Assembly: GCA_029569255.1 (NCBI GenBank)
Contig: JAKQUO010000009.1
Coordinates: forward strand, 1 to 59,378
DNA: 59,378 nucleotides
Source: Acidobacteriota bacterium
Lineage (GTDB): Bacteria; Acidobacteriota; Aminicenantia; Aminicenantales; Saccharicenantaceae
Direction: 5' to 3'
Below the pieces are notes generated by a model. The model made no database searches. It was not told where the DNA came from and saw only the letters and a list, made by a program, of their open reading frames with translations. Position 1 is the stretch's first letter; each line of letters begins with the position of its first letter. Position numbers and translations under genes: made by a program. Positions 1-9,439 of the stretch are shown one piece after another.

Positions 1-336
1 CGCGAGGTCCCCATGGCCATCGCCAAGGGCGTCGAGGCGGCCCGCAAGAGCATGATCCGCGTGCCCCTGGCCGACTCGACCATCCCGCACCTCGTCAAGG
101 GGGTGGACGGGGCGGGCCTGGTCGTCCTCCGCCCGGCCTCCAAGGGCACGGGCGTCATCGCCGGCGGCGCCGTCCGCGTCATCATGCAGCTCGCCGGCAT
201 CCGCGACATCCTGACCAAGTCGATCCGCAGCAACAACCCCATCAGCGTCGCCAACGCCACGATGGACGCCCTGAGGGGGATCCGGAACCCCGAGGACGTG
301 GCCAGGGTCCGCGGCAAGGCGAAAGGTGCGCTATGA
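1..336 (+). CDS. rpsE: 30S ribosomal protein S5, C-terminal part (5' end outside window)
   Basis: This is the C-terminal two thirds of ribosomal protein S5, a small-subunit protein at the mRNA entry and decoding region. The frame is open from the first base (REVPMAIAKG), so the true start lies outside the window. The internal Met at codon 5 should not be taken as the start. Family-typical segments are visible: the SxxRVPL segment, GTGVIAGG, the RxxLxxAGIxD-like region and the SNNPxxVxxAT segment near the C-terminus. Its stop overlaps the rpmD start (ATGA), as in a translationally coupled spc operon. Gene order with rpmD, rplO and secY supports the identity. Confidence 0.97.
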   Translation, partial: REVPMAIAKGVEAARKSMIRVPLADSTIPHLVKGVDGAGLVVLRPASKGTGVIAGGAVRVIMQLAGIRDILTKSIRSNNPISVANATMDALRGIRNPEDVARVRGKAKGAL

Positions 337-578
337 CCGAAGACACGACACGCAAGCGGGCGCCGAAGAAGGCCGGGAAGGCCGCGGCGGAGAGGTCCAT
401 CCGGGTGACGCTCGTGCGCAGCCCCATCGGCTATCCGCGCGTCCAGCGCCTGACGGCCGCGGCCCTGGGCCTGCGCCGGCTCCAGTCCCACGCCGTGCTC
501 AAGGAGACCCCGGCCGTCCTGGGCATGGTCCGCAAGATCGCCCACCTCCTCAAGGTGGAGCCCGTGGAGACGCCATGA
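333..578 (+). CDS. rpmD: 50S ribosomal protein L30
   Basis: Ribosomal protein L30 of the large subunit, 81 residues. The conserved core begins at about residue 22 (IRVTLVRSPIG) and runs through the LRRLQSHAV region typical of bacterial L30. The first ~20 residues are a Lys/Arg-rich extension not present in many L30 proteins, which are usually about 60 residues. The start ATG overlaps the rpsE stop by four bases, and the stop overlaps the rplO ATG. This favours translational coupling and fixes both boundaries. It is part of the spc operon. Confidence 0.95.
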   Translation: MTEDTTRKRAPKKAGKAAAERSIRVTLVRSPIGYPRVQRLTAAALGLRRLQSHAVLKETPAVLGMVRKIAHLLKVEPVETP

Positions 579-1021
579 ACCTCAGCAGCCTGAAACCGGC
601 CAAAGGATCGAGACGGGCGCGCAAGCGCGTCGGGCGGGGCCCCGGCTCCGGCTGGGGGAAGACCGCCGGCGCCGGCAGCAAGGGCCAGCTCCAGGGCAGC
701 GGCTACGCCCGCAAGCGCGGCTTCGAGGGCGGCCAGATGCCGCTCACGCGGCGCGTCCCCAAGCGCGGCTTCACCAACATCTTCCGCGAGGAGATGGCCG
801 TCGTCAACCTGGACCGCCTGAGCAAGCTCCGCAAGGAGGAGATCGGGCCCCAGGAGATGGCCGACCACCGCCTCATCGGCAAGGCCACCGACCGGGTCAA
901 GGTCCTGGGGCGGGGCGACCTGGCCTCGGCCAAGACCGTCCGCGCCCACGCCTTCTCCGGGTCGGCCGCGAAGAAGATCGAGGCCAAGGGCGGCAAGGCC
1001 GTGGTCATCGGGAAAGACTGA
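575..1021 (+). CDS. rplO: 50S ribosomal protein L15
   Basis: Ribosomal protein L15, 148 residues, a late-assembling large-subunit protein. The N-terminus (MNLSSLKPAKGSRR) and the glycine/arginine-rich segment (RVGRGPGSGWGKTAGAGSKG) are the L15 signature, followed by GFEGGQMPLTRRVPKRGF. The chosen ATG overlaps the rpmD stop by four bases, and an upstream in-frame ATG lies inside rpmD in another frame and is not used. The TGATG junction at the 3' end couples it to secY. Position between rpmD and secY is the standard spc order. Confidence 0.97.
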   Translation: MNLSSLKPAKGSRRARKRVGRGPGSGWGKTAGAGSKGQLQGSGYARKRGFEGGQMPLTRRVPKRGFTNIFREEMAVVNLDRLSKLRKEEIGPQEMADHRLIGKATDRVKVLGRGDLASAKTVRAHAFSGSAAKKIEAKGGKAVVIGKD

Positions 1022-2403
1022 TGTTCGAGAGCATCCGCAACATCTTCAGCATCCCGGAGCTGCGCAAGCGCGTCATCTTCACGCTGCTCCTCCTCGCCGT
1101 CTACCGGATCGGCGGGGTCATCCCCAACCCCGGGCTGAGCGCCTCGGCCCTGGCCGAGTTCTGGCAGAGCCAGAAGGGCGGCCTGCTCGGTTTCATCGAC
1201 CTGTTCTCCGGGCGGAACATGTCCCGGATGACCATCTTCGCCCTGGGCATCATGCCCTATATCTCGTCCTCGATCATCCTCCAGCTGCTGACCGTCGTCT
1301 GGCCCTACCTCGAGCGGCTGTCCAAGGAAGGGGATCTCGGGCGGAAGAAGATCACCCAGTACACCCGCTACGGCACGATCGTCATCTGCCTCATCCAGGC
1401 CTTCGGCATCGCCATCTTCCTCCAGAACCTGCGGACGCCGGCCGGCGCCCCGGTCGTGCCGAACCCGGGCTGGGGCTTCATGATCCTGACCATCCTGACG
1501 TTGACGACGGGGACGGTCTTCGTCATGTGGCTCGGCGAGCAGATCTCCGAGCGGGGCACCGGCAACGGCATCTCGCTCATCATCTTCGCCGGCATCGTCG
1601 TCGGCTTCCCGAGCGGCCTCAACGGCCTGATCGGCGGCCTCAAGACCGGCGCCATGGACCCCCTGAAGCTCATCTTCCTCGGCGCCCTGATGACGGCCGT
1701 CGTGGCCTTCATCGTCTTCGTCGAGCGCGGCCAGCGCCGCATCCCGGTGTCCTACGCCAAGCGGGTCATCGGCCGCAAGGTCTACGGCGGCCAGAGCACG
1801 CACCTGCCCCTGCGGGTCAACACGGGCGGCGTCATCCCGATCATCTTCGCCGCCTCGGTCATCACCATCCCGCAGACGATCGCCACCCTGATCAAGGTGC
1901 CCGTCGTCCAGACGATCGCGGCCCAGTTCGGCATGGGCATGCCGCTCTACAACCTCGTCTACATCGCGGCCATCATCTTCTTCACCTACTTCTACATCTC
2001 GATCATCTTCAACCCGGTCGACGTGGCCGACAACCTGCGCAAGTACGGCGGCTTCATCCCCGGCATCCGGCCGGGCAAGACGACCTCCGACCACATCGAC
2101 GACGTCCTCAGCCGCATCACCCTGGCCGGGGCGATCTACCTGGCCGCCGTGGCCATCCTGCCGGAGTTCCTGATCACCGGCTTCCGGTTCCAGGCCCTGC
2201 CCGGGATCGGCCCCTGGCTCGACGCCCACCTGCCCAAGTTCCTGACCCAGGGCCTGGGCATCCAGTTCATGTTCGGCGGCACCTCGATCCTCATCGTCGT
2301 CGGCGTGGCCATGGACACCATGCAGCAGATCGAGGCCCAGCTGGTCATGCGGCACTACGACGGCTTCATGCGCCGCAGCCGCATCCGCGGGAGGCGCGGA
2401 TGA
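1021..2403 (+). CDS. secY: Preprotein translocase subunit SecY
   Basis: SecY, the channel-forming subunit of the SecYEG translocon in the inner membrane, 460 residues. The protein begins MFESIRNIFSIPELRKRV and contains the family segments YRIGGVIPNPG, the MPYISSSIILQLL helix, GIGLS-like GNGISLIIFAG, RIPVSYAKR and GGVIPIIFAAS. Multiple hydrophobic segments fit the ten-helix topology. The start ATG overlaps the rplO stop (TGATG), and the stop overlaps the adk ATG. It lies within the spc operon, so it is expected to be co-transcribed with ribosomal genes. Confidence 0.98.
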   Translation: MFESIRNIFSIPELRKRVIFTLLLLAVYRIGGVIPNPGLSASALAEFWQSQKGGLLGFIDLFSGRNMSRMTIFALGIMPYISSSIILQLLTVVWPYLERLSKEGDLGRKKITQYTRYGTIVICLIQAFGIAIFLQNLRTPAGAPVVPNPGWGFMILTILTLTTGTVFVMWLGEQISERGTGNGISLIIFAGIVVGFPSGLNGLIGGLKTGAMDPLKLIFLGALMTAVVAFIVFVERGQRRIPVSYAKRVIGRKVYGGQSTHLPLRVNTGGVIPIIFAASVITIPQTIATLIKVPVVQTIAAQFGMGMPLYNLVYIAAIIFFTYFYISIIFNPVDVADNLRKYGGFIPGIRPGKTTSDHIDDVLSRITLAGAIYLAAVAILPEFLITGFRFQALPGIGPWLDAHLPKFLTQGLGIQFMFGGTSILIVVGVAMDTMQQIEAQLVMRHYDGFMRRSRIRGRRG

Positions 2404-3071
2404 GGATCATCCTCCTCGGCGCGCCCGGGAGCGGGAAGGGCACCGTGGCCGAGGGCCTGCGCCGGGCCTACGGGTTCCCCAAGGTCTCCACGGGAGACCT
2501 GCTCCGCGAGGCCGTCCGGGAGAAGACCCCCCTCGGGCTCGTCGCCGCCTCCCAGATGGGCAAGGGCGGCCTCGTCGACGACGCGACCGTGCTGGCCCTG
2601 CTCCGGGAGCGCCTGTCCCGGGCGGATTGCCGGGACGGCTATGTCCTCGACGGCTTCCCCAGGAACTTGAGCCAGGCGGACAGCCTGGACGGCCTCGGCC
2701 TGGCCGGCCCCGAGGTCGTCTTCGACCTCCGGGTCTCGGACGAGACCGTCCTCGAGCGCCTGGCCCGCCGCCGGACCTGCCCCGGGTGCGAGGCCATCTA
2801 CCATCTCCTCGACAAGCCGCCGAAGCGGGCCGGGCTCTGCGACGTCTGCGGCGCGGCCCTCGTCCAGAGGGCCGACGACACGCCCGAGGTCATCCGGGAA
2901 CGCCTCAAGACCTACCACGCCAAGACCGAGCCCCTGGCCGCCCGCTACGCGGCCCGGGGGAATCTCCACCTCATCGACGGCGACGCGGCCGCCCCGGCCG
3001 TCATCGCCGCGGTCCGGGCCGTCCTCGACCCCCTCGTCGCCGCGGGGACGGGAGGGGAGGCGCCCCGATGA
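2400..3071 (+). CDS. adk: Adenylate kinase with zinc-type LID
   Basis: Adenylate kinase, which interconverts ATP + AMP and 2 ADP in the cytosol, 223 residues. The P-loop GAPGSGKGT is at residues 7-15, and DGFPR is at about 84-88. The LID domain carries four cysteines in two CxxC pairs (about residues 127, 130, 147 and 150), the structural zinc-binding version of the long adenylate kinase. The start overlaps the secY stop by four bases. The secY-adk-map order is common in bacteria. A short Ala-rich tail follows the core. Confidence 0.97.
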   Translation: MRIILLGAPGSGKGTVAEGLRRAYGFPKVSTGDLLREAVREKTPLGLVAASQMGKGGLVDDATVLALLRERLSRADCRDGYVLDGFPRNLSQADSLDGLGLAGPEVVFDLRVSDETVLERLARRRTCPGCEAIYHLLDKPPKRAGLCDVCGAALVQRADDTPEVIRERLKTYHAKTEPLAARYAARGNLHLIDGDAAAPAVIAAVRAVLDPLVAAGTGGEAPR

Positions 3072-3868
3072 TCACCTTCAAGTCGGCGGCCGAGCTCGAG
3101 GGCATGCGCCAGAGCAGCCGCATCGTCGCCGCCGTCCTCGGCGAGCTCGGGCCGCTCGTCCGGCCGGGCCTGCGGACGCGGGACCTCGACCTCTACGCCG
3201 AGAAGCGGACCCGCGAGCTCGGGGCCGTCCCGGCCTTCAAGGGCTACCGCGGCTACCCGGCCTCGGTCTGCGTGTCGGTCAACGAGGAGATCATCCACGG
3301 CATTCCCTCGGGACGCATCCTCCAAGAGGGCGACGTCGTCAGCCTCGACTTCGGCGTCCTCTACGAGGGCTTCTACAGCGACTCGGCCGTGACCGTCCCG
3401 GTCGGCCGGGTGACGGCGGACGCGGCCAGGCTCATCGCCGCGGCCGAGCGGGCCTTCTTCAAGGGCCTGGCCGAGCTGCGCGAGGGGAGGCGGCTGTCCG
3501 ACGTCTCGGCGGCCATCCAAGCCTCGGTCGAGAGCGAGGGGTTCTCGGTCATCCGCCAGTTCGTGGGCCACGGCATCGGCCGGGCCCTGCACGAGGAGCC
3601 GCAGGTGCCCAATTTCGGGGCGCCGGGACGGGGCCCGAAGCTGCGCCCCGGCCTGACCCTGGCCATCGAGCCCATGATCGCGGCCGGCGGGCCCGAGGTC
3701 GAGGTCCTGGAGGACGGCTGGACGGCCGTGACCCGCGACCGCAGCCTGGCCGCCCATTTCGAGCACACGGTGGCCCTGACCGAAGACGGCCCGGAGGTCC
3801 TCAGCGAGAGGGCGCACGCGGCCGTCCGGCGGGGGGCGCCCGCCGACAAGGAGGGCCCGCATGCCTAG
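3068..3868 (+). CDS. map: Methionine aminopeptidase, type I
   Basis: Methionine aminopeptidase removes the initiator Met from nascent proteins. The 266-residue product shows the pita-bread fold metal ligands: Asp in SLDFG (about 94), Asp in YSDSA (about 105), His in [12 protein letters not shown], Glu in AIEPM and Glu in HFEHT. The substrate-contacting His is in EEIIHGIP. No N-terminal zinc-finger extension is present, so it is type Ia. The ATG overlaps the adk stop, and the 3' end overlaps infA by eight bases. Residues after about 250 form a variable charged tail. Confidence 0.97.
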   Translation: MITFKSAAELEGMRQSSRIVAAVLGELGPLVRPGLRTRDLDLYAEKRTRELGAVPAFKGYRGYPASVCVSVNEEIIHGIPSGRILQEGDVVSLDFGVLYEGFYSDSAVTVPVGRVTADAARLIAAAERAFFKGLAELREGRRLSDVSAAIQASVESEGFSVIRQFVGHGIGRALHEEPQVPNFGAPGRGPKLRPGLTLAIEPMIAAGGPEVEVLEDGWTAVTRDRSLAAHFEHTVALTEDGPEVLSERAHAAVRRGAPADKEGPHA

Positions 3869-4079
3869 ACAGGACATGTACGAAGCCGAGGGCGTCGTGC
3901 TCGAGACCCTGCCGAACGCGATGTTCCGGGTCGAGCTCCAGAACAAGCACGTCATCCTGGCCCACATCTCCGGGAAGATGCGCAAGCACTTCATCCGCAT
4001 CCTGCCGGGCGACCGGGTCCTGGTGGAGCTGTCGCCTTACGACCTGACCAAGGGGCGGATCACCTATCGGTTCAAATGA
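3861..4079 (+). CDS. infA: Translation initiation factor IF-1
   Basis: IF-1, 72 residues, an OB-fold protein that binds the 30S A site during initiation. Characteristic segments are [33 protein letters not shown] and [17 protein letters not shown], ending YRFK. The start lies inside the last codons of map, in a different frame, with a purine-rich GGAGGG site a few bases upstream (within map). Full length for the family. It is co-transcribed with map and rpmJ. Confidence 0.98.
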   Translation: MPRQDMYEAEGVVLETLPNAMFRVELQNKHVILAHISGKMRKHFIRILPGDRVLVELSPYDLTKGRITYRFK

Positions 4080-4107
4080 CGAAGAATCCAGGGCAAAGGA
4101 CGGGCCG

Positions 4108-4221
4108 ATGAAAGTCAAAGCCTCCGTGAAAAGAATCTGCCGGAACTGCAAGATCGTCCGGCGCAAGGGCGTCGTGCGGGTCATCTGCTCCAACCCCCGG
4201 CACAAGCAAAAACAGGGATAG
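4108..4221 (+). CDS. rpmJ: 50S ribosomal protein L36
   Basis: Ribosomal protein L36, 37 residues, the smallest large-subunit protein. It reads [20 protein letters not shown] and continues to RHKQKQG. The C+ zinc-ribbon form is seen: Cys11, Cys14, Cys27 and His32. It sits 28 bases after infA and 12 bases before rpsM, the standard place for this gene. A weak purine-rich stretch (GGGCAAAGG) precedes the start by about 8 bases. The gene is easily missed because of its size. Confidence 0.97.
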   Translation: MKVKASVKRICRNCKIVRRKGVVRVICSNPRHKQKQG

Positions 4222-4233
4222 ACGAGGTACCCC

Positions 4234-4614
4234 ATGGCGAGAATCGCAGGCATCACGCTCCCCCCCGACAAGCGGATCGAGGTCGGCCTGACCTACATCT
4301 ACGGCATCGGCCGGTCCAAGAGCCGCCAGATCCTCGACGAGGCCAAGATCGACAGGAACAAGAAGGTCAAGGCCCTGGCCGAGGACGAGGTCAACAAGAT
4401 CCGCCAGATCATCGAGAAGCGGGAGAAGATCGAGGGCGACCTCCGCAAGGAGGTCACCATGAACATCAAGCGGCTGGTCGACATCGGCTGCTACCGGGGC
4501 CTCCGGCACAAGAAGAAGCTGCCTGTCCGGGGCCAGCGGACCAAGACCAACGCCCGGACCCGCAAGGGGGTCAAGGGCCAGCGGATCAAGAAGCTCAAAG
4601 AGAAGAAGGCCTAA
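4234..4614 (+). CDS. rpsM: 30S ribosomal protein S13
   Basis: Ribosomal protein S13, 126 residues, in the small-subunit head, where it contacts the P-site tRNA and bridges to the 50S. The start [21 protein letters not shown], the YGIGRSKS helix-turn and the C-terminal [24 protein letters not shown] block are diagnostic. It opens the alpha-operon segment rpsM-rpsK-rpsD-rpoA-rplQ. Spacing to rpsK is 15 bases, and that gap contains AAGGAGG. Confidence 0.98.
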   Translation: MARIAGITLPPDKRIEVGLTYIYGIGRSKSRQILDEAKIDRNKKVKALAEDEVNKIRQIIEKREKIEGDLRKEVTMNIKRLVDIGCYRGLRHKKKLPVRGQRTKTNARTRKGVKGQRIKKLKEKKA

Positions 4615-4629
4615 GGAGGACCCACGCCC

Positions 4630-5019
4630 ATGCCGCCGAAAGCCAGCGCCAAGAAGAAGAAAGCCCGCAAGGAGGTCGGTTCCGGGGTGGCCCACATCCA
4701 GTCGACCTTCAACAACACGATCATCACCATCGCCGACCACACCGGCACGACCGTCTGCTGGGCCAGCTCCGGGACCTCCGGCTTCAAGGGCGCCCGCAAG
4801 GGCACGCCCTTCGCCGCCCAGCTCGCGGCCAAGGACGCGGCCACCAAGGCCCGGGAGTTCGGCGTCCGCTCCGTCGACGTCCGCCTCAAGGGCCCGGGCG
4901 CGGGGCGCGAGTCGTCCATCCGGGCCCTGCAGGCCGCCGGGCTCGAGATCAAATCCATCAAGGACGTGACGCCCATCCCGCACAACGGCTGCCGCGTCCG
5001 CCGCCGCCGGCGCGTCTGA
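4630..5019 (+). CDS. rpsK: 30S ribosomal protein S11
   Basis: Ribosomal protein S11, 129 residues, on the platform near the E site. Recognised by [18 protein letters not shown], the [19 protein letters not shown] segment, [14 protein letters not shown] and the C-terminal [13 protein letters not shown]. An AAGGAGG ribosome-binding site lies upstream of the ATG. Full length for the family and in conserved order between rpsM and rpsD. Confidence 0.98.
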   Translation: MPPKASAKKKKARKEVGSGVAHIQSTFNNTIITIADHTGTTVCWASSGTSGFKGARKGTPFAAQLAAKDAATKAREFGVRSVDVRLKGPGAGRESSIRALQAAGLEIKSIKDVTPIPHNGCRVRRRRRV

Positions 5020-5038
5020 GGGCCGCAAGGAGACCACC

Positions 5039-5665
5039 ATGGCGAAATACCAAGGCGCCGACTGCCGGCTCTGCCGGGTCGAGAAGAACAAGCTCTATTT
5101 CAAGGGGCACAAGTGCCTGACCGACAAGTGCCCCCTCGAGCGGCGGGCCTACGCGCCCGGCCAGCACGGCCGCACCCGGAAGCGCGTGCTCGGCTACGCC
5201 ATCCAGCTGCGGGAGAAGCAGAAGCTCAAAAGGTTCTACGGCATGTCCGAGGAGCAGTTCCGTCTCTTCTTCGACCGGGCCGAGCGCCAGAAGGGCGTCA
5301 CCGGCGAGAACCTCCTGTCCATGCTGGAGCGGCGGCTCGACAACGTCGTCTATCTCCTGGGCTTCTCCCTGTCCCGGGGCCACGCCCGCCAGCTCATCGG
5401 GCACGGCCATTTCCGGATCAACGACCTCAAGACGGACATCCCCTCCGCCCTGGTCAAGCCGGGCGACGTCGTCGCCTTCCGGCCGCGCTCGGCCAAGAGC
5501 GAGGACATCCAGGCCGTCGTCGCCTCGAACCGCTCCAAGACCGTCCCGGGCTGGCTGGAGGTGGATTGGGACAACCTCAAGGGCCGCGTCCTGGCGCTGC
5601 CGACGCGGGCCGACGTCACCCTGCCGGTCGAGGAGCACCTCGTCGTCGAGCTGTATTCCAAGTAA
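5039..5665 (+). CDS. rpsD: 30S ribosomal protein S4 (zinc-binding type)
   Basis: Ribosomal protein S4, 208 residues, a primary 16S rRNA binder and, in other bacteria, the autoregulator of the alpha operon. The N-terminus is of the C+ type, with four cysteines (CRLC near residues 9-12, then KCLTDKC) for zinc. The S4 RNA-binding domain is visible at [14 protein letters not shown] and [13 protein letters not shown]. The start follows AAGGAG. The C-terminal LVVELYSK is typical. Confidence 0.98.
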   Translation: MAKYQGADCRLCRVEKNKLYFKGHKCLTDKCPLERRAYAPGQHGRTRKRVLGYAIQLREKQKLKRFYGMSEEQFRLFFDRAERQKGVTGENLLSMLERRLDNVVYLLGFSLSRGHARQLIGHGHFRINDLKTDIPSALVKPGDVVAFRPRSAKSEDIQAVVASNRSKTVPGWLEVDWDNLKGRVLALPTRADVTLPVEEHLVVELYSK

Positions 5666-5704
5666 GGCCGGGACCGAACGGAGCACGACTCCCAAGGAGG
5701 ACAC

Positions 5705-6732
<1,028 letters not shown>

Positions 6733-6736
<4 letters not shown>

Positions 6737-7143
6737 GGCATCAGGTCAAGAAGGGGGCCCTCGGCCGGAACACGGCCCACCGCCGGGCCCTCCTGCGCAA
6801 TCTCGTGACTTCGTTCCTGGAGAAGGAACGGGTCCGGACGACCCTGGCCAAGGCCCGGTCGGCCCGGCCGGTCGCCGAAAAGATGATCACCTTGGGGAAG
6901 CGCGGCACCCTCCACGCCCGGCGCCAGGCCCTGGCCTACCTGACCAAGGAGGCCGCGGTCAGGAAGCTCTTCGACGAGCTCGGGCCCCGTTACAAGGAGC
7001 GCCCCGGCGGCTACACCCGCATCGTCAAGCTGGGCACGCGGGCCGGGGACGGCGCGTCCATGGCCGTGCTCGAGCTCGTCGGGGCCGAGTACAAGGCCAA
7101 GGTCAAGAAGAAAAAGGACGCGAAGAGGCCCGCCGCCAAGTAA
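6733..7143 (+). CDS. rplQ: 50S ribosomal protein L17
   Basis: Ribosomal protein L17, 136 residues, last gene of the alpha operon. It begins [20 protein letters not shown], contains [18 protein letters not shown] and [17 protein letters not shown], and ends in a Lys-rich tail. The ATG overlaps the rpoA stop. A perfect 10-bp stem hairpin lies 43 bases past the stop, consistent with operon termination. Confidence 0.98.
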
Positions 7144-7185
7144 GCTCGATCGGGGGACATGCGCGGTTTCTCCCGATCCTTCGCA

Positions 7186-7218
7186 GAAACCCGGCTCCGT
7201 GTGCCTCCGCCGGGTTTC
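7186..7218. terminator. Hairpin between rplQ and the convergent NlpC/P60 gene
   Basis: A perfect 10-bp inverted repeat, GAAACCCGGC / GCCGGGTTTC, with a 13-nt loop lies between two convergent stop codons. There is no long T-run on either side, so intrinsic termination is inferred from position and stem strength. It could serve both strands. Confidence 0.6.
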
Positions 7219-7231
7219 CGCCCTCCGCTCG

Positions 7232-8200
7232 CTACCGCTCGCTGCGGTCGGCGGGGCGGCGCGCTCCCTGATAGATGCGTTGCCAGTTCGCGTCCTCGAG
7301 CCGGTCGATCTGGACGACCGGGGCATCGCTCGTCGTCGCGTTGATGAAAGACTCGCCGTCGATCATCATCCCGACGTGGCTGATCCGGTCGAGGGACCGG
7401 CCGAAGAAGACGAGGTCGCCGGCCCGCTCCTCGCCCTTCGGGACCTCGAGGAGGCCGCTCGAGGTCATCTGGATGCCGGCGTCCCTCAGGATGGGGACGC
7501 CGTTCAATCGGTAGACGAGCTGGACGAACCCGGAGCAGTCGAGGCCGAGCGGCGAGGTCCCGCCCCAGGTGTAGGGCAGTCCGATGAAGCGTTTGGCCAG
7601 GGCGACCATGTCTTCGGCCGGCCGGCGGGGCCAGGTCCAGGGCGCCTCCCGGATGTCGCCGTCGCCGCTCTGGATCCAAGCCCGGGTCCTGTCCGGGAGG
7701 GCGACCTCCCGCCAGCGTTCGCCCTTCTCGGCGACGATCTCGAGGACGGCGCCGATCGGGGCGACCGTCACCGGTCTATGCGCGGTCACGTCCGGCTCGC
7801 GGTAGGTGTTGGCCAGAAGCGCCGAGACGACGAAGACCCGTCCGGACGAGGCGTAGGGCCTGTCGCCGGGGCCCAGGACGCGCAGGGCCGAGGCGGCGAT
7901 CCAGCCTTTGTAGGTGTCGGGCGTCTCGACTTCGTACCAGTCCTCTCCGGCCGCGCCCCGCTCCTTCCGGAGCAGCCTGACGTTCGTCCCCAGGACGGCC
8001 TGGCTGACGACGTCGGCGTCGGCGCTGGCGCGGCTGAACATGTTCTCGACCGCGCGCGTCACGACCGCCGCCGCGGGCCCGGCGGAGGCCTGGGGCGGCG
8101 CCTGGGTGGGGGGCGCCCCGCCGACGGCCCCGACGTGGGCGGCGCAGGCGAGGGCGGGGGAGAGGGCGATCAGGAGGGCGGCGGCCACGGTTTTCGTCAT
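7232..8200 (-). CDS. Exported NlpC/P60 cysteine peptidase with SH3-like domains (YkfC-type)
   Basis: Predicted exported cell-wall peptidase of the NlpC/P60 family, 322 residues. A signal peptide (MTKTVAAALLIALSPALA) is followed by SH3-type segments (about 50-185) and a C-terminal catalytic domain. Cys222 in LGLDCSGF and His275 in ISHVGM are the expected catalytic pair, and RAGDLVFFG is a family motif. YkfC-type members cleave gamma-D-Glu-diamino acid bonds in muropeptides. The divergent neighbour is a dipeptide epimerase, the enzyme that handles L-Ala-D-Glu released by such peptidases, which supports this role. The start was chosen at the Met preceded by GAGGAGAA, because a longer frame upstream lacks a signal peptide. 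Confidence 0.87.
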   Translation of the reverse strand: MTKTVAAALLIALSPALACAAHVGAVGGAPPTQAPPQASAGPAAAVVTRAVENMFSRASADADVVSQAVLGTNVRLLRKERGAAGEDWYEVETPDTYKGWIAASALRVLGPGDRPYASSGRVFVVSALLANTYREPDVTAHRPVTVAPIGAVLEIVAEKGERWREVALPDRTRAWIQSGDGDIREAPWTWPRRPAEDMVALAKRFIGLPYTWGGTSPLGLDCSGFVQLVYRLNGVPILRDAGIQMTSSGLLEVPKGEERAGDLVFFGRSLDRISHVGMMIDGESFINATTSDAPVVQIDRLEDANWQRIYQGARRPADRSER

Positions 8201-8231
8201 CTGAATTCTCCTCGCGCGGGTCTGGGGATCT

Positions 8232-8261
8232 ATGATATAAAAAAAAGGGACATGATGCCAA
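8232..8261 (-). promoter_or_regulatory. Sigma70-like promoter for the NlpC/P60 gene
   Basis: On the minus strand TTGGCA and TATCAT are separated by 18 bp, with an A/T tract in the spacer that stands out in this GC-rich DNA. The predicted start lies about 25 nt upstream of the ATG, and GAGGAGAA falls between. Not tested; called by hexamer match and position. Confidence 0.55.
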
Positions 8262-8301
8262 TGCCGCGATTGCCTCGACAATGCGGCGGAGAGGTGCGAG
8301 C

Positions 8302-9432
8302 ATGACGCGCAAAGAGTTCCTTCGGCTCGGGGCCGCGGCCGCGGCCGGGACGGCGCTCGCGGGCTGCCCGCGGGCCGCCCGGCGTCCGGCGCCGGCGGCG
8401 TCTTCCGGCAGGACCGCGGTCACGGTCCAGATCCACGACCTTCGGCTCCGGCAGTCGTGGGGCCTGTCGCGCGGGACCTGGACGACCCGGCGCAACGCCT
8501 TCGTCCGGATCGAGAGGGACGGCGTCGCCGGGCTCGGCGAGGCCGCCCCGATCGCCCGCTACGACGAGACGGCCGAGAGCGCCGCGGCCTTCATCGACAA
8601 GGCCCGGCCCGTCCTCGACCGCGACCTCCACGAATACGCCCTGCGCCTGGCCGAGATCGAGGCCGTCGCCCCGGGCGAGCACGCCGCCAAGGCCGCCCTG
8701 GACATGGCCGTCCTGGACTGGGTCGGCAAGCGCCTGGGCGTCCCGCTCTGGAAGCTCCTCGGCCTGGCCGGGTCGAAGGAGGTCCAGACGACCTACTCCA
8801 TCGGCATCGACACGGTCGAGGCCATGCAGCGGAAGGTCCTCGAGGCCCCCGACTTCGGGGTCTACAAGATCAAGGTCGGGACGCCCGACGACCGGAAGAT
8901 CATCGAGGGCATCCGGGCCGTCACCGGCAAGCCTCTGCGGACGGACGCCAACGAGGGCTGGAAGACCAAGGAGGAGGCCCTGGAGATGATCGACTGGATG
9001 GCCGGCCAGGGCGTCGAGCTCGTGGAGCAGCCCCTGCCGGCGGACCGGCTCGGCGACTACGCCTGGCTCAAGGAACGGGTCAGGATCCCGGTCTTCGGCG
9101 ACGAGAGCCTCATCGAGCCCGCGGACCTGCCGCGCATCGCGCCCTATTTCCACGGCGTCAACGTCAAGCTCATGAAGTGCGGCGGCGTCCAGGAGGCCGT
9201 CCGCCTGGCGGCCATGGCCCGGACCCTGGGCCTCGGGCTCATGATCGGCTGCATGATCGAGACGTCGCTCGCGGTCTCGGCCGGGGCGGCCGTCGCCCAG
9301 CTGTTCGACTACGCCGACCTCGACGGGAACCTCCTCATCTCGAACGACCCCTTCCGGGGCGTCCGGACGGTGAAGGGCCGGCTCGTGCTCAACGACCGGC
9401 CGGGCCTCGGCGTCGAGGGCGAGTTGCCTTAG
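8302..9432 (+). CDS. Dipeptide epimerase (enolase superfamily), exported lipoprotein-like
   Basis: Enolase-superfamily enzyme of the L-Ala-D/L-Glu epimerase (YkfB/YcjG) type, 376 residues. Catalytic features: KIK (Lys189/191), metal ligands Asp215 (RTDAN), Glu242 (VEQPL) and Asp267 (GDES), and Lys289 (NVKL). Unusually, it starts with MTRKEFLRLGAAAAAGTALAGC, a Tat-like or lipoprotein signal with a LAGC lipobox at Cys22. The enzyme is therefore predicted to act outside the cytoplasm. Known YkfB-type enzymes are cytosolic. The start chosen is the Met at the signal sequence, with GAGAGG upstream. A Met seven codons earlier is possible. Substrate is inferred from motifs and the NlpC/P60 neighbour. 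Confidence 0.87.
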   Translation: MTRKEFLRLGAAAAAGTALAGCPRAARRPAPAASSGRTAVTVQIHDLRLRQSWGLSRGTWTTRRNAFVRIERDGVAGLGEAAPIARYDETAESAAAFIDKARPVLDRDLHEYALRLAEIEAVAPGEHAAKAALDMAVLDWVGKRLGVPLWKLLGLAGSKEVQTTYSIGIDTVEAMQRKVLEAPDFGVYKIKVGTPDDRKIIEGIRAVTGKPLRTDANEGWKTKEEALEMIDWMAGQGVELVEQPLPADRLGDYAWLKERVRIPVFGDESLIEPADLPRIAPYFHGVNVKLMKCGGVQEAVRLAAMARTLGLGLMIGCMIETSLAVSAGAAVAQLFDYADLDGNLLISNDPFRGVRTVKGRLVLNDRPGLGVEGELP

Positions 9433-9439
9433 GGCGCCG

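Noticed and set aside
703..2355. Long minus-strand frame across rplO-secY
   Set aside because: Antisense shadow of the GC-rich ribosomal genes, with no recognisable domain and low-complexity Asp/Gly/Arg text. The plus-strand genes are unambiguous.
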